Positions 1-8,457 of a stretch of DNA of 14,727 nt are shown in pieces. The translations under genes were made by a program, and so were the position numbers. The notes below the pieces were generated by a model that was not told where the DNA came from, made no database searches, and was given only the letters and a program-made list of their open reading frames with translations. Source of the DNA: an uncultured Alphaproteobacteria bacterium (lineage in GTDB: Bacteria; Pseudomonadota; Alphaproteobacteria; Rhizobiales; Beijerinckiaceae); assembly GCA_937903315.1 (NCBI GenBank), contig CALCZO010000050.1, forward strand, positions 1-14,727, read 5' to 3'. Position 1 is the first letter of the stretch. Every line of letters begins with the position of its first letter.

Positions 1-668
1 CTGGCCGGCCTCGATCTGACAGCCGGTCGCATCGCGCTGGTGATGACGCATTTCGTCTCGTCCGAGACGCCGGATGCGCCGATCAACGCCCGCCAGCGCG
101 CAGCGTTCGCAGCCGTTCGCCGCGCGATCCCGGACCTGCCGTTCTCAATGTCGAATTCGAGCGGGTTCTTTCATCACGAACGCCTGCCCGTCGAGCAGTT
201 CCGCGCCGGATATGCGCTTTACGGCGGCAATCCCTGCCCCGGCTCGGCCAACCCGATGCAGCCGGTCGTCCGGCTTGAAGCGCCGATCCTCCAGATCCGC
301 CGCGTGCCGAAAGGCGAAAGCGTCGGCTACAACCAGCGCTGGACCGCCCTCCGCGACAGCATCATCGCCACCATCTCGCTCGGCTATGCCGACGGCTACC
401 CGCGCAACGGCGCCAATACCGACGACAAGCCCGGTGGAATGGCCCGGATCGGCGGGATTCTCTGCCCGTTCGCCGGCAATGTCTCGATGGACCTGATCAC
501 GGTCGACGTCACCGACGTACCATTGGGCCTCGTGCAGCGCGGCGCTTGGATCGCGGTGATCGACGAGGTGCTTGATGTCGACCGCGTGGGGGCCTCCTGC
601 GGCACCATCGGCTATGAAATCCTGACCTCGCTGGGCGACCGGTTCCAGCGCGTCACGGTGGGTTCGTG

Positions 669-669
<1 letters not shown>
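1..669 (+). CDS. alr: Alanine racemase, C-terminal part (5' end outside window)
   Basis: PLP-dependent alanine racemase interconverts L- and D-alanine in the cytoplasm and supplies D-Ala for peptidoglycan. The reading frame is open from base 1, so the N-terminal part with the PLP lysine lies upstream; 222 residues are visible. Visible family motifs are MTHF..SE followed by N.RQ (about residues 15-32 of the visible part), SNSSG (51-55), ALYGG (72-76), the C-terminal barrel motif SLGYADGYPR (126-135), whose Tyr129 matches the second catalytic base of the family, and GNVSMDLITVDV (159-170). The TGA stop shares its last base with the radA ATG (TGATG), which suggests translational coupling. No internal damage is seen. 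Identification is firm; only the start is unknown. Confidence 0.95.
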
Positions 670-2095
<1,426 letters not shown>

Positions 2096-2099
<4 letters not shown>

Positions 2100-2124
2100 C
2101 GGACGCATCGCAAGGCTCTATAGA
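2096..2124 (+). promoter_or_regulatory. Putative sigma70-like promoter for cvpA-purF
   Basis: A -35-like GTGACG (2096-2101, overlapping the radA stop) and a -10-like TATAGA (2119-2124) are separated by 17 bases. Each hexamer matches four of six consensus positions. It sits in the only sizeable gap of the left-hand gene run and would give a leader of about 50 bases before cvpA. This is pattern matching only. Confidence 0.3.
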
Positions 2125-2126
2125 GC
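2115..2126. repeat. Perfect 12-base palindrome in the cvpA leader
   Basis: GCTCTATAGAGC is fully self-complementary and covers the -10-like element of the putative cvpA promoter, so it could be an operator for a dimeric regulator. No known binding motif was recognised. Confidence 0.4.
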
Positions 2127-2145
2127 GCGTTCTGATTGCTGATTT

Positions 2146-2163
2146 GTCCGCCCGCCGGCGGAC
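2146..2163 (+). other. GC-rich hairpin just before the cvpA ribosome binding site
   Basis: GTCCGCC (2146-2152) and GGCGGAC (2157-2163) are perfect 7-base arms around a 4-base loop. The stem ends 7 bases before the purine-rich AGGGAAG (2171-2177) of cvpA. No T-run follows, so it is not a classical intrinsic terminator. It could modulate translation or mRNA stability. Confidence 0.4.
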
Positions 2164-2182
2164 CATCGCGAGGGAAGCATTC

Positions 2183-2761
2183 ATGCCGATAGCAATTCTG
2201 GACATGGCCGTCATCGCCGTACTGCTCATTTCGGGCGTTCTGGCCATGGTGCGCGGCTTCACCCGCGAGGTTCTGGCGATCGCCTCATGGGCCATCGCCG
2301 CGCTGGCTGCGTTCCTGTTCTACAAGCAGCTGACCCCGGTGTTCGTGGTCAACGTTGGCCTGCCCGAGAAATTCGCGATGCCGGCTGCGGCTGCGTCGAT
2401 CTTTCTCGGCGCGCTGATCGTCGCGTATTTCGTGACGGCGAAACTCTCGGATGTGATTCTCGATTCGCGCATCGGCGCGCTCGACCGGACGCTCGGCTTC
2501 ATCTTCGGTGTCGCCCGCGGGTTCCTGTTGATGGTGGTCGCGTTCGGCCTGTTCGAGGCGCTGGTCGGCGACAAGCAGCAGCCGACGTGGGTGGCCGATG
2601 CCAAGACCCGGCCGGTGCTGAAATCGTCGTTCGATACGCTCAAGGGCATCCTGCCCGAAGACCTCGAGCAGCAGATGATGAACACGCTCAAGAAGACCGG
2701 GGTTGACCCCAAGGGCGTGCCTGCCGAACCCGTGCCTACGCCGCAGGCTCCGGCCCGCTGA
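2183..2761 (+). CDS. cvpA: CvpA family membrane protein
   Basis: CvpA proteins are inner-membrane proteins named for colicin V production; their molecular role is poorly defined, but they commonly sit next to purF, as here. The 192-residue product begins MPIAILDMAVIAV and has about four hydrophobic segments (roughly 3-23, 30-47, 67-86, 103-127), with the family-typical MVRGFTREVLAI stretch (22-33) after the first and RIGALDRTLGF (96-106) before the last. The C-terminal 60 residues are polar and proline-rich. ATG 2183 is chosen because AGGGAAG lies 5 bases upstream and the hydrophobic N-terminus fits the family; a GTG at 2096 would add 29 atypical residues. purF follows after an 11-base gap. 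Confidence 0.92.
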   Translation: MPIAILDMAVIAVLLISGVLAMVRGFTREVLAIASWAIAALAAFLFYKQLTPVFVVNVGLPEKFAMPAAAASIFLGALIVAYFVTAKLSDVILDSRIGALDRTLGFIFGVARGFLLMVVAFGLFEALVGDKQQPTWVADAKTRPVLKSSFDTLKGILPEDLEQQMMNTLKKTGVDPKGVPAEPVPTPQAPAR

Positions 2762-2772
2762 GGGTGGCGATC

Positions 2773-4263
2773 ATGACCAGCGTGCACGACATCTACGCCG
2801 CCGGCGGCGCGGCAGATGACGTATTCGGCAACGAGAGCGACGATCTCAAGGAGAAATGCGGCGTTTTCGGCATTCATGGTCATCCCGACGCCGCCGCGAT
2901 CACCGCGCTCGGCCTGCACGCACTCCAGCATCGCGGTCAGGAAGCGGCGGGCATCGTCAGCTTTGACGGCAAACGCTACCATTCCGAGCGGCGGATGGGG
3001 CTGGTCGGCGATCATTTTTCGTCCGCCGAGACGATCAACCGCCTGCCCGGCAACGCCGCCATCGGCCATGTCCGCTATTCGACCGCCGGCGGCACGATCC
3101 TGCGCAACGTCCAGCCGCTGTTTGCCGAACTGCACGGCGGCGGCTTTGCCATCGCGCACAACGGCAACCTGACCAACGCGCAGACCCTGCGCCGCGATCT
3201 GGTTCAGGCCGGCGCGATCTACCAGTCAACGTCCGATACCGAGGTGATCCTCCATCTCGTCGCCCGCAGCCGCCGCAACCGGTTCATCGACCGGTTCATT
3301 GACGGGCTGAGCCAGATCGAGGGAGCGTATTCATTTGTCGCGCTGACCAACAAGAAGCTGATCGGCGCGCGTGACCCGCTCGGCTTCCGTCCGCTCGTGC
3401 TCGGCATGCTCGACGGGCATTACATCCTCGCCTCCGAAACCTGCGCGCTCGACATCATCGGCGCCCGGTTCATCCGCGATATCGAGGCTGGCGAGATCGT
3501 CATCATCACCGATGACGGCATCGAATCGGTCAAGCCGTTTCCGCCGCGCGCCACCCGGCCCTGCGTGTTCGAGTTCATCTATTTTGCCCGGCCCGATTCG
3601 CTGGTGCATGGCCGTCCGGTCTATGACGCGCGCAAAGCCATGGGGGCCGAGCTCGCCCGCGCCGACAAGGTGGAGGGTGATGTCGTCATCCCGGTGCCCG
3701 ATTCCGGCGTCCCCGCCGCCATCGGTTATGCACAGGCCTCCGGCATTCCGTATGAACTGGGCATCATCCGCAACCATTATGTCGGCCGCACCTTCATCCA
3801 GCCGACGCAAGGGCAGCGCGAGGCCGGCGTCCGGATGAAGCATTCGGCCAACCGTTCGGTTGTCGCCGGAAAACGGATCGTGCTGATCGATGATTCCATC
3901 GTGCGCGGCACAACCTCGGTCAAGATCGTCAAGATGATGCGCGATGCCGGCGCGCGCGAGGTGCATTTCCGCATCGCCTCGCCGCCGATCACCCATCCGG
4001 ATTATTACGGCATCGACATGCCGGACCAGCAGAAGCTGCTGGCCGCCAACCACACGCTGGAAGAGATGCGCCGCTTCATCGGTTGCGACAGCCTCGCCTT
4101 CCTGTCCGTGGACGGGCTCTATCGCGCGCTGGGCGAACCGGGCCGGAACGCCGATCAGCCGCTGTTTGCCGACCATTGCTTTACCGGCGACTATCCGACG
4201 CAGATCCGCGATCTTGCCAGCGAAGGGCCGAAGCAGCTTTCCATGCTCGCCGAAGGACAGTGA
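2773..4263 (+). CDS. purF: Amidophosphoribosyltransferase
   Basis: PurF transfers glutamine-derived ammonia to PRPP and makes 5-phosphoribosylamine, the committed step of purine synthesis. The 496-residue product has a 28-residue leader before CGVFGI; Cys29 should be the N-terminal nucleophile after propeptide removal. Other visible motifs are LQHRGQE (51-57), GHVRYSTAG (98-106), HNGNLTN (129-135) and the PRPP loop VLIDDSIVRGTT (370-381). Of the iron-sulfur ligands known from the Bacillus enzyme, only Cys264 is clearly kept: Asp410 stands in HPDYYG, and the C-terminal CxxC is reduced to Cys469 (HCFTGDYPT), so a 4Fe-4S cluster is unlikely. ATG 2773 is preceded by AGGG 8 bases upstream; a GTG at 2764 would add three residues. 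Confidence 0.97.
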   Translation: MTSVHDIYAAGGAADDVFGNESDDLKEKCGVFGIHGHPDAAAITALGLHALQHRGQEAAGIVSFDGKRYHSERRMGLVGDHFSSAETINRLPGNAAIGHVRYSTAGGTILRNVQPLFAELHGGGFAIAHNGNLTNAQTLRRDLVQAGAIYQSTSDTEVILHLVARSRRNRFIDRFIDGLSQIEGAYSFVALTNKKLIGARDPLGFRPLVLGMLDGHYILASETCALDIIGARFIRDIEAGEIVIITDDGIESVKPFPPRATRPCVFEFIYFARPDSLVHGRPVYDARKAMGAELARADKVEGDVVIPVPDSGVPAAIGYAQASGIPYELGIIRNHYVGRTFIQPTQGQREAGVRMKHSANRSVVAGKRIVLIDDSIVRGTTSVKIVKMMRDAGAREVHFRIASPPITHPDYYGIDMPDQQKLLAANHTLEEMRRFIGCDSLAFLSVDGLYRALGEPGRNADQPLFADHCFTGDYPTQIRDLASEGPKQLSMLAEGQ

Positions 4264-4264
4264 C

Positions 4265-5008
4265 ATGACCCGCCCGCTGGATGGCCGCATCGCTCTCGTG
4301 ACCGGTGCCTCGCGCGGCATCGGCTGGGCGACGGCGCGTGCGCTCGCCGCCGCCGGTGCCCATGTCATCGCCGCAGCACGGACCGTGGGCGCCCTGGAGG
4401 AGCTCGACGACCGGATCAAATCGGCTGGCGGTTCGGCGACACTGGTGCCGATCGACCTGAAGGACCTTGACGCGGTCGATCGCTTTGCGCCCGCCATCGA
4501 GCAGCGCTGGGGCAAGCTCGACATTCTGGTTGGCAATGCCGGCGTTCTCGGGCCGATCTCGCCGGTCGCGCATATCGACCCGAAGGTGTTCGACGATGTT
4601 CTGAAGGTCAACGTGACCGCCAATTTCCGGCTGCTGAGGTCGCTCGACCCGCTGCTGCGAGTGTCCGAGTCCGGGCGCGTGATCATGATCTCGTCCGGCG
4701 CGGCGCGGCGCGTGCGCGCCTACTGGGGCGCCTATGCCGCCTCCAAGGCCGCGCTGGAAGCGCTCGTCCGGTCCTATGCCGCCGAGACGATGAACATCAC
4801 CAACGTGCGGGCCATGCTGGTCAATCCCGGGCCGATGCGCACCGCCATGCGCGCCTCCGCCGCGCCGGGCGAGGACCCAGAGACCCTGCCCCATCCTGAT
4901 GATCTGGCACCGGAAATTGTCCGCATGGCCGGTGCCGACTGGCAGGACACCGGCAAACTCTACGATTTTCCGACCCGGTCGCTGGTCGCCTTCGATCAGC
5001 CGGCCTGA
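4265..5008 (+). CDS. SDR family NAD(P)-dependent oxidoreductase
   Basis: This is a classical short-chain dehydrogenase of 247 residues with a Rossmann fold. Visible features are the cofactor loop TGASRGIG (13-20), NAGV (91-94), the structural Asn116 in KVNV, the catalytic serine region ISSGAA (142-147) and the catalytic pair Y157-A-A-S-K161, followed by NPGPMRTAMR (187-196). The substrate cannot be told from sequence. ATG 4265 lies one base after the purF stop (TGACATG), so translation is probably coupled. An SDR directly after purF is a common arrangement in Hyphomicrobiales as I recall it, but a link to purine synthesis is not established. It ends tail to tail with gatA, only 4 bases apart. 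Confidence 0.93.
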   Translation: MTRPLDGRIALVTGASRGIGWATARALAAAGAHVIAAARTVGALEELDDRIKSAGGSATLVPIDLKDLDAVDRFAPAIEQRWGKLDILVGNAGVLGPISPVAHIDPKVFDDVLKVNVTANFRLLRSLDPLLRVSESGRVIMISSGAARRVRAYWGAYAASKAALEALVRSYAAETMNITNVRAMLVNPGPMRTAMRASAAPGEDPETLPHPDDLAPEIVRMAGADWQDTGKLYDFPTRSLVAFDQPA

Positions 5009-5015
5009 GCGCTCA
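5006..5015. repeat. Palindrome holding both convergent stop codons
   Basis: TGAGCGCTCA is a perfect 10-base palindrome that contains the TGA of the SDR gene on + and the TGA of gatA on -. A second AGCGCT at 5021-5026 can pair with AGCGCT at 5008-5013 around a 7-base loop, giving a weak 6-bp hairpin. No T-run is present on either side, so evidence for an intrinsic terminator is poor. Confidence 0.4.
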
Positions 5016-6488
5016 CCACCAGCGCTGCGGCTTGACCGTTCCGGCCGCTTTCTCGATGGCCCCGCCGAGCGCGAACAGCGTTTCCTCGTCGAACGGGCGG
5101 CCGATCAGTTGCAGGCCAAGCGGCAGGCCCTTGGCATCCAGCCCGCCGGGCACGGCCAGCCCCGGCAGGCCGGCCATGTTGACCGTCACCGTGAAGACGT
5201 CGTTGAGATACATCTCGACCGGATCGGCCGAGCCCTTCTCGCCGATGCCGAAGGCCGACGACGGGGTGGCCGGCGTCAGGATCGCATCGACGCCCGCGGC
5301 ATAGACCGTCTCGAAATCACGCTTGATCAGGGTGCGGATCTTCTGGGCGCGCAGGTAATAGGCGTCATAATAGCCGGCTGACAGAACATAGGTGCCGATC
5401 ATGATGCGGCGACGCACCTCTGCTCCGAAGCCCGCAGCACGGGTCTGTTCATAAAGATCGACAATGTCCTTGCCGGGCACGCGCAGGCCGTAGCGCACCC
5501 CGTCGTAGCGGGCGAGATTGGACGAGGCTTCCGCCGGCGCGACGATGTAATAGGCTGGCAGCGCATACTTCGTGTGCGGCAGCGAGACATCGACGATCTC
5601 CGCGCCGGCCTCGCGCAGCCATTCAGCGCCCTTGTGCCACAGCGCCTCGATCTCGGGCGACATGCCGTCGACGCGGTATTCCTTCGGGATGCCGATCCGC
5701 ATGCCCTTGACCGAGCGCCCCGCCGCAGCCTCGAAATCCGGCACCGCCATGTCGACGCTGGTGGTGTCCTTCGGATCGTGACCCGACATCGAGGTCAGCA
5801 GCGCGGCGCAATCGGCCACCGTCTTGGCGATCGGCCCGGCCTGATCGAGCGAGGAAGCAAAGGCGACGATGCCCCAGCGCGAGCAGCGGCCATAGGTCGG
5901 CTTGATGCCGACCGTGCCGGTAAACGCCGCCGGCTGGCGGATCGAACCGCCGGTATCGGTTGCTGTCGCACCAAGGCAGAGGTCGGCGGCGACCGCTGCC
6001 GAGGAGCCGCCCGACGAGCCGCCGGGCACCAGCGGCGTGGTCGACCCGTTGGCCCGCCACGGCGAGACGACCGGGCCGAAGGCCGACGTCTCGTTCGACG
6101 AGCCCATCGCGAATTCATCGTTGTTGAGCTTGCCGAGCATGACCGCGCCGTCGCGCCAGAGCTGGCTCGTCACGGTCGATTCGTACCCCGGCACGAAGGT
6201 GCCGAGAATGCGCGAACTCGCCGTGGTCCGCACGCCCTTGGTGCAGAACAGGTCCTTGATGCCGAGCGGAATCCCTTCGAGCGGGCCGGCGGTGCCGGCC
6301 GCGATCCGCTGGTCGCAGGCCGCTGCCATCGCCCGCGCCTCGTCCGGCGTTTCCAGCACATAGGCGTTCAGCCCGCGCGCCGCCTCGACGGCGGCAAGGA
6401 ACGCATTGGTCAATTCCAGCGCGGACACCTTGCGGGTCTTGATGAGGTCGCGCGCTTCGGTCAGCGTCAGGCGGGTCAGATCGGTCAC
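5013..6488 (-). CDS. gatA: Glutamyl-tRNA(Gln)/aspartyl-tRNA(Asn) amidotransferase subunit A
   Basis: GatA is the glutaminase subunit of GatCAB, which turns misacylated Glu-tRNA(Gln) or Asp-tRNA(Asn) into the correct amide form. The 491-residue product is full length and carries the amidase-signature triad Lys78 (GIKDLF), cis-Ser158 (PGGSSGGSSAA) and nucleophile Ser182 (TDTGGSIRQPAA). N-terminal LTLTEARDLIKTRKVSALEL is typical of the family and fixes the start at a GTG (6488), since the next in-frame Met is at residue 54. gatC lies 51 bases upstream on the same strand; gatB is not in the window, which is common in alphaproteobacteria. It converges with the SDR gene at its 3' end. Confidence 0.97.
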   Translation of the reverse strand: MTDLTRLTLTEARDLIKTRKVSALELTNAFLAAVEAARGLNAYVLETPDEARAMAAACDQRIAAGTAGPLEGIPLGIKDLFCTKGVRTTASSRILGTFVPGYESTVTSQLWRDGAVMLGKLNNDEFAMGSSNETSAFGPVVSPWRANGSTTPLVPGGSSGGSSAAVAADLCLGATATDTGGSIRQPAAFTGTVGIKPTYGRCSRWGIVAFASSLDQAGPIAKTVADCAALLTSMSGHDPKDTTSVDMAVPDFEAAAGRSVKGMRIGIPKEYRVDGMSPEIEALWHKGAEWLREAGAEIVDVSLPHTKYALPAYYIVAPAEASSNLARYDGVRYGLRVPGKDIVDLYEQTRAAGFGAEVRRRIMIGTYVLSAGYYDAYYLRAQKIRTLIKRDFETVYAAGVDAILTPATPSSAFGIGEKGSADPVEMYLNDVFTVTVNMAGLPGLAVPGGLDAKGLPLGLQLIGRPFDEETLFALGGAIEKAAGTVKPQRWW

Positions 6489-6539
6489 AGCAATATCTCG
6501 AAAAGGGCTGGCACTTCAGCCGGAGGGCGTCGCAGCGGG

Positions 6540-6827
6540 TTATTCGACCACTTTCGGCACGAGGAAATAGCCATCCTCGCTTTGCGGCGCGTTGCCGGTG
6601 ACGACAGTCGCAATGCCGCCATCGGTCACCACATCGACGCGCTTCTTCATCGCCATCGGCACGACCGAGGTCATCGCCTCGACGCCCTCGACATCGACGC
6701 TGTTCAGTTCCTCGACAAAGCCGAGAATGGCGTTGAGTTCACCCTGAAGTTTCGGAACCTCGGTGTCGGAAACGGCAATGCGCGCAAGCCGCGCGATACG
6801 CCGGACGGTAGCCTGATCGACGGACAT
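6540..6827 (-). CDS. gatC: Glutamyl-tRNA(Gln)/aspartyl-tRNA(Asn) amidotransferase subunit C
   Basis: GatC is the small subunit that wraps around and stabilises GatA in the GatCAB complex. The product has 95 residues, the usual family length. It begins MSVDQATVRRIARLARIAV, as is typical, carries the helical LQGELNAILGFVEELNSVD stretch (27-45) and ends with the conserved GYFLVPKVVE. A purine-rich AGGGG lies a few bases upstream of the ATG. A promoter-like element is found in the 70-base gap to the upstream gene, so gatC-gatA may have its own transcript in addition to read-through from further upstream. Confidence 0.96.
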   Translation of the reverse strand: MSVDQATVRRIARLARIAVSDTEVPKLQGELNAILGFVEELNSVDVEGVEAMTSVVPMAMKKRVDVVTDGGIATVVTGNAPQSEDGYFLVPKVVE

Positions 6828-6855
6828 GGGACCCCTGTCGCTGCTGGTTGCTCCG

Positions 6856-6885
6856 GCTATAGCACCGGGCTTTTCCGCAACGCAA
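6856..6885 (-). promoter_or_regulatory. Putative gatCA promoter
   Basis: On the - strand TTGCGT (6880-6885) and TATAGC (6856-6861) are 18 bases apart, a fair sigma70-type match, in the gap upstream of gatC. Transcription would start near 6849, leaving a leader of about 20 bases. This is pattern matching only. Confidence 0.35.
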
Positions 6886-6897
6886 CACTCGCCGGGG

Positions 6898-7521
6898 TCA
6901 GTTGCTCCACTTGATCGGCGCGCCGCTGCCCGGCGTCATGCCCTTATGGATGCCGATGGCCAGCAGCACCACCCAGGCGAACACCATCAGGCCGACGAGC
7001 AGCGGCACGCTGGTCCGGTCGATGCCGCCGGGCGCGCGTCGTCCACGCGCCCCGCCCCGCGGCTCCTGCCAGTCGATCGGCGCATCGGCGGCCAGCGGCA
7101 TCACGCGCAGGGGCGGCCGACCGGCCTCCCCGTCAACGCCCGCGTCGGCAAAGGGCCCGATCGTCGCGCTTTCGGAGATCGCCGGACGATACACCCGGCG
7201 CAGTCGCGGCGGCAGGTCCGGCAGCGGGCCGTCCATAGCCTCGCCGAAGGCATCGTTGGCCGCAACCAGCGGAAACGGCAGGACCTCTGCCGATTCCAGC
7301 GACCGGATGTCGTCGGAACGATTGTCGTTGCGGGCGAACGCCAGAGTGACGCCGAACCGCGCCATCACATGCCGCGTGCCGCGCACAACCGGCCCGGTAC
7401 CGCCGAGATCGATCGTCCGCCAGCCTGACGATTCGATGGTTGTTTCGTCGACAGTGACGTTCAGGCGCGACAACACCTCGACACCGTCAGTCACTGCATG
7501 CGGTCGGTCTGTAGCGGACAC
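6898..7521 (-). CDS. Hypothetical protein with C-terminal transmembrane anchor
   Basis: I do not recognise this 207-residue protein. It has no signal peptide. Residues 1-155 look soluble, with several proline-rich parts (about 82-115 and 136-165). An Arg-rich patch (155-169) precedes one strong hydrophobic helix at about 171-191, followed by a 16-residue tail (IHKGMTPGSGAPIKWSN region). By the positive-inside rule the bulk would be cytoplasmic and the tail periplasmic, that is, a tail-anchored protein. The start is GTG 7521, backed by GGAGG 10 bases upstream; no in-frame ATG is near. It lies 70 bases before gatC on the same strand. The opposite strand has competing open frames, so reality of the gene is likely but not certain. 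Confidence 0.68.
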   Translation of the reverse strand: MSATDRPHAVTDGVEVLSRLNVTVDETTIESSGWRTIDLGGTGPVVRGTRHVMARFGVTLAFARNDNRSDDIRSLESAEVLPFPLVAANDAFGEAMDGPLPDLPPRLRRVYRPAISESATIGPFADAGVDGEAGRPPLRVMPLAADAPIDWQEPRGGARGRRAPGGIDRTSVPLLVGLMVFAWVVLLAIGIHKGMTPGSGAPIKWSN

Positions 7522-7531
7522 GGGAATGGTG

Positions 7532-7536
7532 CCTCC
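7532..7536 (-). promoter_or_regulatory. Ribosome binding site supporting a GTG start
   Basis: GGAGG on the - strand lies 10 bases before the GTG at 7521. It is the main support for that start, because the reading frame offers no nearby ATG. Confidence 0.5.
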
Positions 7537-7595
7537 GGCGTGAACCCAGTCACCGGAGCAGCCTAGCGGGCGCGCCGCAGCCGCACGACAGTAAA

Positions 7596-7612
7596 GTTAC
7601 CGTATCGTTAAC
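7596..7612. promoter_or_regulatory. CtrA-like binding site / imperfect palindrome
   Basis: On + the sequence reads TTAC-N7-TTAAC (7597-7612), one mismatch from the alphaproteobacterial CtrA consensus TTAA-N7-TTAAC. The 17-base element GTTACCG-TAT-CGTTAAC is also a palindrome with six of seven arm pairs. It lies in the AT-richer part of the gap between the hydrolase stop and the start of the hypothetical gene, about 75 bases before that start. Binding is inferred from the motif only. Confidence 0.35.
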
Positions 7613-7645
7613 GCGGTCACGCAGATCGCGTTGCAAAACGGCACA

Positions 7646-8401
7646 TCAGACCTCGCGCGGCATATGCGGTTTGAAGTCGGCCACCAGACCTGCCCTGTCC
7701 CCGAGTTCGCGCCTGAGCGCATCGGGCGTGCCGGTCAGCAGGCCGAACGTGCCCCAATGTGACGGGATGATCATCCGCGCGTGCCGCAGCATCCGGGTGA
7801 TCGCGTGGGCCGCGGATTTCGGCCCCATGGTAAACCGGTCGCCGATCGGCATGATGACGATCTCGGGCTGCCACATCTCATCGATCAGGCTGATGTCGGA
7901 GAAAATGTCGGTGTCGCCCATATGCCAGACCACCGGCGCGCCGGGCAGCCGGATGATCGCACCATTGGGCAGGCCAAGCGCGTGCGAGACGCCGTCCTCC
8001 AGCGTGCCGGAGGAATGGTCCGCCCGAGTCAGCGTCACCGAGACGCCGCCGCTCTCCACCGTGCCGCCGGTGTTCATCAGTTCGAACGCCGCGCCGGTTT
8101 CAGCCGCGCCGCTGGCCTGGGCGATCTTGCCCATCAGCCAGACGCCAAGGTCGTAATTGCAGAAGATCTTCGGGTTGACCTGCCGCGCGATATCGACGGC
8201 ATCGCCGATATGATCGGAATGGCCATGCGTGATGACCAGATGCGTGGTGCCGGCAAGGGCGGCCTGATAGCGCCGGGCGTTGTCCACCGCATCGCCGCCC
8301 TCGTTGAAGGTCGGGTTGCCGGTCAGAAACGGATCGACCAGCACCTTCTTGCCACCGGCTTCCAGCGAAAAGGCCGAATGGCCATACCAGGTGATGCGCA
8401 T
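7646..8401 (-). CDS. Metal-dependent hydrolase, UPF0173-type metallo-beta-lactamase fold
   Basis: This 251-residue protein belongs to the UluG/UPF0173-like branch of the metallo-beta-lactamase fold. It opens with MRITWYGHSAFSLE, as the family does, has LVDPFLTGNP (21-30), the metal-binding motif THGHSDHIGD (58-67; H59, H61, D63, H64), later WHMGDTDIFSD and, near the end, IPSHWGTFGLLTG. All main metal ligands seem present, so it should be an active hydrolase; the substrate is unknown. ATG 8401 has an excellent AAGGGAG 7 bases upstream. It diverges from ruvX and heads a - strand run with the hypothetical gene, gatC and gatA, although the 124-base gap downstream may separate the transcripts. Confidence 0.9.
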   Translation of the reverse strand: MRITWYGHSAFSLEAGGKKVLVDPFLTGNPTFNEGGDAVDNARRYQAALAGTTHLVITHGHSDHIGDAVDIARQVNPKIFCNYDLGVWLMGKIAQASGAAETGAAFELMNTGGTVESGGVSVTLTRADHSSGTLEDGVSHALGLPNGAIIRLPGAPVVWHMGDTDIFSDISLIDEMWQPEIVIMPIGDRFTMGPKSAAHAITRMLRHARMIIPSHWGTFGLLTGTPDALRRELGDRAGLVADFKPHMPREV

Positions 8402-8438
8402 GCGAAGTCTCCCTTATGCAAAGGCGGCCAGTCTCGCC

Positions 8439-8444
8439 TATAAG
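8439..8444 (+). promoter_or_regulatory. Possible -10 element for ruvX
   Basis: TATAAG lies in the short divergent gap between the hydrolase and ruvX; no good -35 is visible at 17 bases upstream. If used, transcription starts near 8451. That leaves almost no leader for an ATG start at 8458 and favours the GTG at 8476. Confidence 0.25.
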
Positions 8445-8457
8445 CGGGCAGGCAGCA

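Noticed and set aside
2146..2163. Intrinsic terminator after radA
   Set aside because: The stem is GC-rich but no T-run follows, and it sits immediately before the cvpA ribosome binding site.
3331..4686. Long - strand open frame opposite purF and the SDR gene
   Set aside because: It spans two well-supported genes in antisense and shows no domain.
5574..6914. Long + strand open frame opposite gatA and gatC
   Set aside because: gatA and gatC have intact motifs on the - strand; the + frame product is Arg/Gly/Ala-rich and typical of a high-GC shadow.
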